From positions 372,001 to 436,000 of the forward strand of contig JADWQD010000012.1 in NCBI GenBank assembly GCA_016110215.1: a stretch of 64,000 nt of DNA. Reading direction: 5' to 3'. How positions within the stretch are numbered: position 1 is the first letter of the stretch; the number at the start of each line of letters is the position of its first letter. The notes under the pieces were generated by a model. The model saw only the letters and a list, made by a program, of their open reading frames with translations, did no database searches and was not told the DNA's origin. This document shows positions 1-8,799 of the stretch, piece after piece. This DNA is from Capronia americana (lineage: Eukaryota > Ascomycota > Eurotiomycetes > Chaetothyriales > Herpotrichiellaceae). The translations under genes were made by a program, and so were the position numbers.

Positions 1-977
1 CAACCGGAAGTAGAGCGTGATGATCAGCGGGATCAGTCCGAGGGCGAACAGGAGCCGCCAGACCCATTGCAGATGGGCGATGTGATGATTGACCGAAGAC
101 TTGAACGCGGCCAGGAGGACGAGGTACGTGATTCCGGCGGTGAAGCCACCGAGGCCGATCGATGCAAAGACGGCGAGGACGAGTTTCGCACGCGAGTGCA
201 GTGGGTTGTGTTCGGCCGAGAGTGCCGAAGTCATAGGGTAGTCTGTGAGGGCAGAATATCAGATGAGTGATTCCGCAATCCTCGTCACGGTACTTAATGT
301 GAACTACTTACCTCCGCCGATCCCAATCCCGGTGAGGACCCGGAAAACAGACATCCACGCAACCACGTCGTGGTGTCCGAAGCCATGCCAGGGCATTAGC
401 ACGCACAGGAGAGTGCCGAGGACGGTGATCATGAGTTCTTTTCCGTAGATGCGGTGGCGGCCTAGAGCGTCGCCGAGGATTCCGACTAGCGATATAGTGT
501 TAGCAGATTCGATCTTTGATGAGAAGGAGGGAAATTATGCAGAACTCCAGAAGATGGCGGGCGTTTCGGATGGGAAGAACAAGGACAACTCACATCCAAG
601 CTGGCCGAGGATCATTCCAATGGAAAGCGACGCCTTGATCGTATCCGCCTGGAGGGTTGGGATCTTGTTATGCTCATCCTCGAAGTAGAGGTATCCGAGC
701 ATGGGAACGACTGCCAGGGTCAGGACGGTCTCAGCGAGCATAGGACACAAAGAAGAAGCGGGAGGCAATTACCTAGCCCGATGCTCAGGTTTAGGTATCC
801 ATCACCGAACAATCCAACACCAGCTACCACCAAGAACTTGAAGAACCCAAACTGAGACGTGGTCTCGAGCATGGCGAGTGAGATTGTCTAAGAAGGCTCT
901 GTTGGGATAGTTCAGCGGGTCCTGATCTCCTCGAACCTCACCATCTGGGCATCGCTGCCCTTGATGAAGATATACAT
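1..977 (-). CDS. PHS-family MFS permease (phosphate / organophosphate type), 3' part outside window
   Basis: Membrane transporter of the major facilitator superfamily, phosphate:H+ symporter (PHS) branch. Five exons on the minus strand join in frame: 942-977, 773-887, 594-710, 312-485 and 1-242. The gene is cut by the window start. The start reads MYIFIKGSDAQM. The product then shows DGYLNLSIGL, a GQLGFGILGD..GRHRIYGKE loop matching the family GQ-x-x-FG-x-x-GD-x-x-GR-x-x-YGKE pattern, and GIGIGGDYPM. The last motif is a PHS hallmark and is created across the intron at 243-311. Family members move inorganic phosphate or glycerophosphodiesters across the plasma membrane. The gene is head-to-head with a Zn2Cys6 regulator and two genes away from phosphonate-cleaving enzymes. 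Uptake of a phosphonate, or export/uptake of the released phosphate, is therefore an inference from context. Only about half of the protein is visible, so TM count and C-terminus cannot be judged. Confidence 0.86.
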
Positions 978-1668
978 ATTGCCGTGTCCCTCCTTCCACG
1001 AGGCTGATGAAAGATCTCGGGCCAAGACCGCACTCAATATGACATTTTCAGGGCCCCTTTGAGCAGATAGACATATCGCTAGTGGCTCTCATTCCGGATA
1101 ACGAATGGATGGGCCAACCGTTACCACGTGCAAGTCAGCTTCGAAAGGGAAACTGGAACGGCTTGTCGACGACTTGAAACCCAAACCTTGACTTCGTCCC
1201 GGCACCTGGCACGAAGTCCGCAGGGTCAGCGACAGAACTGGTTAACAAGCGATCCTTCAGCTCACATATTGCCAAAAAATTGCACATGGTAATAAGATAG
1301 CGATGCCAATCTCTCGCTGCTGGGCCGATAAACAAAAGGGGAGGGAGAGAAGCGGAAACTGGGCAGCCAGCGAGGGCTAGCGATCCCCGCACGTGGGCGT
1401 TGCTAGTGCTGTTTGAAAAGCTTTTGTAATGAAGATGAATGATTTGGAGATGCCGCCCAGAAACGCCGATGTATCGTGGTAAAGCGTCAGCGGTACCCCC
1501 GTATTTCTACTCCACTCACGCGAAGCTGGAGTCGAGCAACGTAAGCAATTGATCCGAGGTTGATTGGTCGGACGAGCACGACATCATCGAACGGCAAGCT
1601 CTGCGATTCCTTCCTTCTCCTCGTCTTGCTGCAATGAATTCCAAAGAACTCGTAGCCCCTGTCAGAAC
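978..1668. promoter_or_regulatory. shared upstream region of permease and regulator
   Basis: This 691-bp gap lies between two divergently transcribed genes, so it should contain both promoters. I see no convincing further ORF and no clear TATA box. The inverted repeat found at 6052-6075 is not present here in exact form. Confidence 0.5.
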
Positions 1669-3863
1669 ATGTCGGCGGCGACGAGTCCGGTCGGTCTCGG
1701 CTCATCAGCCGTACAGGCGCTTCGAGAATCCTTCGGCGATCGCAAGCCCATCGACATCAGCCGGAAAATCACGGCGTGTGTGGCGTGCCGGAAACAGAAG
1801 ATCAAATGCCACATGGGCGATGGCGTCCCACCGTGCACGAGATGCAAGAAGAGAGGGCTGTCGTGTGTGGTGAACCGCAGTCTGCAGATGCTGCTTGAGA
1901 GCGATGTGGCGTAAGTCTACTCCTTGGGTGCTCGTGAGAGGGGACGATGGGGAAAGTCTATCGTTACATGCAGTGAAATTGCTATGCAAGGAAGTATCTC
2001 GGCGATGTGTTACGCGAAGCAGCCGCATCGCGCGCATAGTTTCACAGAGCTGACCGCCTGTATTGCTATGACTTGATGCAACGCGACACTGACCGGTTCA
2101 GGTGGAAGGCAAACATCGAGGAGAAACTGCGCCAGCTGGAAGATTCCGTCAATCTCCTCAACCAGAGATCCGGATCTGGGTCTGGGTCTGGGTCTGGGTC
2201 TGGACCTGCACTTGTCCAAGATGCATCTTCCGATGACCTGCAAGCAATCGCACCACCGCCTCAATCCCCAAGCCAACCCGATGCCACCATGACGACCGAG
2301 CAGCCCCAGCAAAAGGAGCAAGGGTGGGAAGTCGTCATGGACATGAACAGAGGGCCGGCCGTCATCCCTGCCTCGTGCGTGTCCGAGGTATCGGATCCTT
2401 CGCCAGCAGCGACGCGCCAAAGCCTCGTTGACGACTTCGACCTGATTGACCGCGGCATCATCAGTCTCGACGATGCCGAATCCTTCTTCCGCCTGTACGC
2501 TGGACGGCTCGACCACTTCCTATACACCATTCTGGCGGAGCATGATTCGCTGGCGAGCGTGAGGAAGAGCTCGCCGCTGCTCACTGCCGCGATCTGTGCG
2601 GTGGGAGCCCTGCACTCGCCGTCCAACCTGTATCAGGCGTGCTATCAGCACTTTGTCAGTCTTGCGTCCTCGCGGATGTTCTCGAAGCGGAATAATCACG
2701 ATGATGTGCGTGCGTTCTGCATCGGCGCATTCTGGTTGAGCGACATCTCGTGGACCTTGGTCGGAGCAGGTAAGTTATTAAATACATTGACTGTGACCAT
2801 TGCGTCGGACACCCTGACTGACTGGGCTGCCACAATGTTGTTAGCCGCGCGGATTGCGGGCGAACTGAACCTACACCGCTGCATCCCCAAAGCGCCGCAC
2901 ACGAAGAAAGCATGCTACTTGCGCACCCGGCTATACTATCTGGTCTTTGTGTGTGACCATCACTTCTCCATCTGTTATGGGAGGCCGCCCCTGACAAGGG
3001 ACTTCGGCGCAATCACGCCTCCGAGCCAGTTTCTGCAGTCCGAGTTCGCGACTGAAGACGACGCCCGGCTCGTCAGCCAGGTCGAGATCTGGACCATCAG
3101 CACGCGCGTCTTCGACCAATTCAGCCTTGACCCCGAGGCACATCTCTCCGACCAACTGATCCCACAATTGCGGCGACTGAGCATCGCCTTGGACACGTGG
3201 CGCGCCGATTGGACCGAGCGATTTCACGTCAACGAGTGCGTTGGGAACTATCCACGGAAAGGGGTAGGCCTTCATTTCCACTTCGCGAAGCTGTTCTTGT
3301 GCTCCCACGTCTTCAGAAGGGCCCCTGCCGGAGAAGGCGAGCATATGCAACTAGATCCCGACCTGGAGGAGTTCGCCACGAATGCAGTCCACTCGGCGAC
3401 CTCGATTCTCCAGGTCATTGCCGCGGATCGTGAGATCCAATCATACCTGCACGGGCTTCCGACGTACTTCGACACAATGATCGCATTCGCCTTCGTCTTC
3501 TTGCTCAAAATCCGGATCAAAAATCCCGCCAACCTCCGAGTCGACAAGGCTGGCATCGCTGAGACACTGGATGCCCTGGCTGCGGTCCTGGGAGACGTGA
3601 CGACGGCCATGCACCCGCGTCATCTGCTGACAAGCATTGCTAGCAGTATGAGAAAGCTGCTTGACCGGTTCCTGCACGGTGTCGGCCAAGACGCTGCTCC
3701 AGCTCAATCTCAGGCCGTGCCTGGACCGCAAGCACCTTTCGATCCAGACAATCAATGGCTGAGTCCTACGGACGCGATGTTCCTGGAGAACTACGACTTT
3801 CTGTATTCGCCTGGCGCTGACTTCAACTTCGACCTCGACCTGGGAGTATCCCATCACCAATAA
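1669..3863 (+). CDS. Zn2Cys6 (Gal4-type) transcription factor, putative regulator of the phosphonate cluster
   Basis: Nuclear transcription activator-like protein of 642 aa. Exons 1669-1910, 2102-2769 and 2845-3863 join in frame. The binuclear zinc cluster has cysteines 37, 40, 47, 56, 59 and 66 (spacing 2-6-8-2-6), followed by a short predicted coiled coil around residues 82-101 (IEEKLRQLEDSVNLL). A Ser-Gly run covers residues 104-115. A fungal_trans-type middle region follows, with the GAAR-IAGELNLHR signature created across intron 2. Intron 2 (75 bp) has no stop and keeps frame, so retention would add 25 residues. The start ATG at 1669 is chosen because it gives a short N-terminus before the zinc cluster. 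The gene diverges from the permease and converges on the fused phosphonatase gene with only 41 bp between stop codons. It is the only regulator inside this cluster, so local control is likely but inferred. Confidence 0.9.
2169..2204 (+). repeat. hexanucleotide coding microsatellite (Ser-Gly run)
   Basis: Near-perfect TCTGGG hexamer repeats encode six consecutive Ser-Gly pairs just after the dimerisation helix of the regulator. Such runs are prone to length change by slippage and would alter linker length without changing frame. Confidence 0.85.
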
Positions 3864-3904
3864 TGAGCCGGAGCCGCCGTGCTCAAGATTCTCGGTTTTA
3901 CTCT

Positions 3905-5849
3905 TCACCAATTCAGCGCAATATCAAAGGCGTCGAAATTTCGCCAATCCCGGTCCACAGGGGGACTGGCAACAGGCAATGATCTCAGCAGAGGAATCTG
4001 CTGCTCTGAGAGGCCACCGTGAGATCGAAGGCGATGGTCCTTCAGCTCGTCAAAGGGATGCTCTTCCCGTCGGCTTCCAAGCACTGCATTCTTCTGGGAG
4101 ATCAGAACAATATCTCCTTCACGATCCAGAGGCATTTCGAACATCTCAGCCGCGGTCGCTCCATCAACAGCCAGTAGAACTTCGGGGAAGGATCGAAGAT
4201 GGTCCAGGGCTGCTTTGACGCCGATCTCCGGACGGTTCAAGTATACCCGGACGAAGGAGCCCAGAGCGCCGTGGTGGCGTACGAACGGATCTGTTATCGG
4301 GCAGATGACCCTCGACGAGCCGCCACCGAACTTGCGATCCAGTTCCTCCTCGACGAAAAGCACATTTGGGGTACCGTCGTCGTTGCACTTGTCGCTCATT
4401 CCGTGATCACCTGTGACAGCAACCGTGGCTCCTAACTCGACGAGGCGTCCGATGCATTCGTCGATAAGTGTCATGAAAGAGTTTGCCTCCTTGCTTCCGG
4501 GCGCGTGCTTGTGCTGGACGAAGTCCGATAGCGTCAGGTAGAACAGATCCGCCCGACCCTCCTCGAGAAGTTTGATGCCCGCTTTCAGAACAAACAGAGA
4601 CAGGTCTCCAGAATACTGGCTCGGTGTCGGCAGGCCTAGCCACTTTTCCACATCAGAAATGCCGTTCTCTGTCACCGTGCATTTATTGGCATACTGTGCA
4701 GAGAAGGAGATATCTCTGGAGAAGTCCAGGCCGTGGTTGATGATCGCTCGGAGCTTGTCCTTGGCTGTGATGGCGGCAACGCGAACGCCACGCTTCGACA
4801 TCTGCTCCAAGATGGTCGAGCCGCGGAGCAGCGAGTCGTCGAGCACCATTTCTTCCTTTCCGGTGGCCCGGTCGAGGAAGAAATTCCCGGAGATACCATG
4901 CACGGCCGTGGGAGAGCCAGTGATGATGGAGACGTTATTTGGATTCGTGAATGAAGGCATGGCACATTTAGCGGTGGCTGCAAAGCCTGAGTGGACGAAT
5001 TTGGCCATGTTGGGAAGGATACCGGCTGAGATACCTTGGTCGAGATATTCGGGGTCAAACCCATCGATGCAAATCACCGCCGTCGGTCGTTCGGGAAGCT
5101 TGTATTTCCTTCCGTGTAGCTCAAAGCTAGACCAGGACTCTGCGAAATTATTAGTCCTTTCGGCGTCGAATTTGAGCACAGGTCGCACTTGCTTACCGAG
5201 TAGATTTCTGGTTGCCATTCGTTCGTAATACTCGAGTGGCAGGCTATTGATGTTTGGTACTTTGGCCATATCATCCCATCTGCGAACAGCCAGTTTGGCC
5301 TCCAGAAGAGGGTCTTTCTGAGCTTCGCGGACCTGTTCCTCGTCGAAGGTCCCGCCCTGCTAAGGCGTCAGCATGGTTCCTGGACATTTAACCCACCCCG
5401 GTTCATGAGCCACGACGTACCTGAAACTTCAATGTCGTCTTGCTTGACTCGCTTAACCCTGCGTAATATGCCTTGTCAACGGCCGTCAAGTAGCGCTTGG
5501 CCATGACATGCGCGCCGACCAATTGACAAATCGTCTCGCTGAACCCCAGAGCGCGGAGATACTTCTCGCCAAGTACTTCGTGGCTGCCGCGACCAACGAA
5601 CACGCCATCTGGAGCGATCATGGCAGGCATGGACTCCGCGGCAGGGATGAAACGGCCAACATCGTGCAGCAGAGCGCCGAGAATGGTGTCATCGTCCGCG
5701 CCGGCTTCAACGGCTAGCTGTGCAGCTTGCAGTGAGTGCTCGAGTTGGGAGACGTTTTCGCCCAGGTAGTCGCCCTGGCCTTGGATCTTGATGAAATGGA
5801 AGAGTTCTTGGACGCAAGACAGCGCGTGGCGTTCGACAGACTGGAGCAT
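3905..5849 (-). CDS. PhnZ-PhnA fusion: HD-domain phosphonate oxygenase joined to phosphonoacetate hydrolase
   Basis: A 626-aa bifunctional C-P bond cleaving enzyme, probably cytosolic (no signal peptide or TM segment). Exon 1 is 5421-5849 and exon 2 is 3905-5356. The intron ends in a TAGCAG tandem acceptor, so exon 2 may also begin at 5359 with one extra Gln. Residues 1 to about 190 are a PhnZ-type HD oxygenase: Y28-x-x-E31 (the gating Tyr/Glu pair known in bacterial PhnZ), H38, H62-D63, H90, H114 and the terminal Asp in RRWDD (171/172). The intron falls inside this domain, before GGTFDEEQ, so the domain is completed only after splicing into the hydrolase exon. Residues about 200-626 are an alkaline-phosphatase-superfamily PhnA domain: D241 in CIDGFDPEY, nucleophile T280 in MPSFTNPNN, D421, H425 or H427, D460-H461 in TGDHG, and H589 in RSHGG. 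Known reactions are 2-amino-1-hydroxyethylphosphonate to glycine plus Pi (PhnZ) and phosphonoacetate to acetate plus Pi (PhnA). The fusion is seen in sequence; the substrates are inferred. Confidence 0.88.
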
Positions 5850-6450
5850 TTTGTTTTAATTCCGTCAGTTTGCGTTGAATGGCTGAATTTTCAAGGTCTC
5901 GTGGCTTGTCCAACGACTGCGTGCCCGGAATTTGATGGGAATAGTGACAGAGATGGAGATGTGACAGTTGACTGGCTCGTGGTGGTCGATGTATTTGTTC
6001 TTTCTCAACACACAGTCTCGGTTGTTCAAGCATACACTCATTCGGCAGACCACCGAAGGCGTTGCCTGCTTCGGTCTGAAGATCGAGCGCTTCAGCCTGT
6101 GCCGTTCGAGTACCCTGACAACAAAGGGCGCATTGAGCCTACAATGGCACGAAGTCGAGTGGGACAGGTGGATTACAAGTCCCAGTCGCAGCATGGCACT
6201 GCATCAGACCTTGACTTCGCAGGCCAAATGCGGAGACCAGCCGATTGGGCGGCCCCGGCACGAAGACCGCAACCCGGAGAGACAGCGCGAAATCTCTATA
6301 CAGATCGGCAGTATTAAAACAGCGGGGTTATTCTGGATGCAGTCAGGGGCTAAGAGTCGTATAAGCTTGCATTCTTGGGTTTGAGTCCACACAAAATATC
6401 TCGGTCTTGCCCAAATCGATTGGAAAATTCTTAGACAACCCAGGAAAAGT
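5850..6450. promoter_or_regulatory. divergent promoter between phnZ-phnA fusion and phnY-like gene
   Basis: This 601-bp region separates the start codons of two divergently transcribed catabolic genes and must drive both. It contains one strong inverted repeat (6052-6075, listed separately). No other credible ORF is present. Confidence 0.75.
6052..6075. promoter_or_regulatory. perfect inverted repeat, candidate regulator-binding site
   Basis: ACCGAAG and CTTCGGT form a perfect 7-bp inverted repeat separated by 10 bp. The outer triplets give a CCG-N16-CGG arrangement of the kind bound by Zn2Cys6 dimers. It lies 203 bp upstream of the fusion gene start and 376 bp upstream of the dioxygenase start. 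Binding by the regulator at 1669-3863 is an inference. Confidence 0.5.
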
Positions 6451-7440
6451 ATGGCATCCTTCGTGCCCAGCCCCGAACTCATCGAGCAGTTCAAGCGCGA
6501 TGGATACCTTCTCCTTCGCGCAGAAGAGCACGGTCTGGTGAAGCCGGAGGATCTCCAGGCATGGACAGAACAAGTCCGGCAATGGCCGTCCGAGAAAGGC
6601 AAATGGATGCCCTACCACGAGGTGAACACAGATGGCACGCGACAGCTGATGCGGACCGAAAACTTTGTGGACTACCACCCTGAGTTTCATGCGCTGCTGT
6701 GCGGCGAGGCTGTTGCGAAGATCTTGAAGAGTCTTTCCGGAGATGTAAGTCGACATCACGGTTTCGGTTGACGCACGTGTGAAATGTCCCTTGACGTTGA
6801 CTGATGGAGATTCTTCGCCAACATAGGACATGTTGCTCTTCAAAGACAAGATCAACTACAAACTGGCGGCAGGCAACGGCTTTGCAGCACACCTAGACGC
6901 GCCAGCATACGACCACATCAGCAAGATCGAGCACTTGACCGCGAACTTTGCCGTGGACGAGGCTACTCTTGAGAACGGATGCATTGAAGTCGTTCCAGGT
7001 TCGCACAAGATGGACGTCGAGCTTGCACACGGGGGCGCCATTTCCAAAGCCTGGGAAGATGACCATGAATGGACGGCAGTCCCGCTTCGACCTGGTGACG
7101 TGCTGCTATTTGGCAGTCATCTTGCGCATCGGAGTGGGCCGAATCGAAGTAGTACAAGGAGAAGTATGATATATGCAACGTACCACGGAAAGAGTGATGG
7201 AGAGGATCTGAGGCAGAGGTATTACAAACATAGGAGGGAGAACTTCCCGCCTGATAATGGTGAGTTGGTGCAGTTTCTGATTGAGATCTGATTGAAACGA
7301 CTCCGCTGACCTTTGCCATTACAGAACGCGTCGAGGGCAAGGATTATTCTCAAGGGTACAAGACTTATGGCTTCGCTGCTCCTTTCATGTCCGAGAAGCA
7401 GGTCGAGCAGAACGCCGCGAGGGTACAGACTGTCCATTGA
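6451..7440 (+). CDS. PhnY-like Fe(II)/2-oxoglutarate dioxygenase (PhyH family)
   Basis: A 280-aa PhyH-family non-heme iron dioxygenase. Exons 6451-6744, 6827-7259 and 7325-7440 join in frame. The facial triad is visible as H120-x-D122 (in FAAHLDAPAY) and H199 (in HLAHRSGPNRS), with R205 or R209 available for 2-oxoglutarate. The LFKDKINYKL...NGFAAH-x-D arrangement resembles bacterial PhnY, which hydroxylates 2-aminoethylphosphonate at C1. No targeting signal is seen. It is transcribed away from the fusion gene whose first half is PhnZ-like, the enzyme that uses the PhnY product, so the two genes look like a two-step oxidative C-P cleavage pathway. PhyH proteins are diverse (phytanoyl-CoA, ectoine, halogenase types), so the phosphonate assignment rests mainly on this pairing. 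Confidence 0.85.
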
Positions 7441-7998
7441 TTTGATAAGAGGGAGAGCGAGGTTGAAACTTGTGGTGCAAAGGAATTCTGCGAAGACTTC
7501 TCAAGTCGAAGAGCCATAGTCAATCGAAATTGTGCACCTTAGCCAAAGAGAATTGGATGATACTGGGTAAGCGCAGTTCGGAATTACAACTTTGCAAGTC
7601 AGCTTCGCCCAAGCTTCCTCGGTGGCTTCTCGGTGGCTTCGGGTGGCTTCCACCTAGCTTCAGAGCCCAACCCTTGCTGACATAAACGTCACATGCTAGC
7701 GAGCTTGGCCGTGGCCTGGAGTGCGGGGAACGAATTCCCTTCATTTCATGCTGAGATCCCTGTCACTTCTTCCTGAGAGGTTGGCCATGACATCGCGCAG
7801 CAGCTCGAACAGCAAGTTGGCACATAACATCGTCATGCGGCCTACATCGAAGCAAGAAACCTCTGTTACGTCACTACAAGCACCGGATGCCACTGCAATG
7901 GACGGGACGCGCTCGCTTATGACACGCTCTCTGCTCTGGCGGGAGCGGGGGATTGTAAAAGGTGTATTCGAACAATTGATTACACCTCCCAGCTCACA
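7441..7998. other. intergenic, no gene seen
   Basis: About 560 bp between the dioxygenase stop and the next start. A short run of related decamers (ggtggcttc) occurs near 7620-7650. I see no coding signal. Confidence 0.5.
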
Positions 7999-8731
7999 AT
8001 GGTCAAAGTCGCAGAGAACCGTGTCATAGACCTCGATCTCCTTCCCGGCGACAAAAGAGGCGACAAACTAGCTGAACAGACAAAGTGATTTCGACCTCCC
8101 CTTGTATGTCTGAAATGATCTCGACTGAAGCTGACGATGATCCTCTTCCACTAGAGCTGCCATCGCAGGCAAGGTCCCTCAGGGCGAAGCTCAAGGAGTC
8201 TCCTCGAATACGCAAAACGCCGTCACTGCTCTCGGAGGCACTGTAGGAGGAGGTGTCAAAGGAGTCGTTGACGCGCTCGGAAACACCGTTGGAACACTTG
8301 GTGAAGGCGTAGTTGGCACCGTGCAAGGTGTCGGCGACGGTCTCGGGAGCACGGTACAGTTCGCAGGAGGTGCAGTAGGTGCCGGCGCGGGAAAAATCGG
8401 CAGCATGTTTTCAGGCGGCCAAAAGCAGGGAGGCGAAGGTGAGTACACAATTCAACACGCCCTAAGCAACCCGATCGAGAAGGAAAATGTGCAAGCAAGT
8501 ACTAATTCCCTGCCCCAAGCAGACCCGAAGGAGCTGCAGAAAGAGAGGCTCGAGCAAGCCACAGACAATTCAAAGAAGATCAGTGGAGACTTGGAGGATT
8601 CGGTCCAGGAACATAGCAAGAATGCGCTTGACTCGGCAAAGGAGAGCAATGAAGGAGGCAAGGAAGCGGTCGGTGGAGTGGCAGAAAACACAGAGGAGAA
8701 GGTAGCAGGAGTTTCATCGTCCTCGTCGTGA
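7999..8731 (+). CDS. LEA-like Gly/Ala-rich small protein of unknown function
   Basis: A hydrophilic 192-aa protein from exons 7999-8084, 8155-8438 and 8523-8731, all joining in frame. The last intron carries a TACTAAT branch site. The middle (residues about 45-115) is a degenerate repeat of V-x-G-x-x-x-G-x-x-x-G units (TVGGGVKGVVDALGNTVG and similar), suggesting an amphipathic, late-embryogenesis-abundant-like helix. The C-terminal third is charged, rich in Lys, Glu and Ser (NSKKISGDLEDS) and ends in a Ser run. There is no signal peptide. I do not recognise a specific function; a stress-related protein is a guess. It lies between the phosphonate cluster and an amidohydrolase and has no visible link to either. 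Confidence 0.72.
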
Positions 8732-8799
8732 AGACGAGCGTCGCTTGTGCTACTCTACTCAGTGCATGGACAATGTTCGTGCTCGTGCCATATTCGCGA

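Noticed and set aside
2010..2516. Minus-strand open frame opposite the Ser-Gly repeat of the regulator
   Set aside because: Shadow of the coding hexanucleotide repeat, yielding Arg-Pro repeats with no family similarity.
3905..5269. Phosphonoacetate hydrolase as a separate gene starting at the ATG at 5269
   Set aside because: The frame upstream of 5269 encodes the end of the HD domain (RRWDD and flanks) and joins across a normal intron to the HD exon; a start at 5269 would leave the HD domain truncated.
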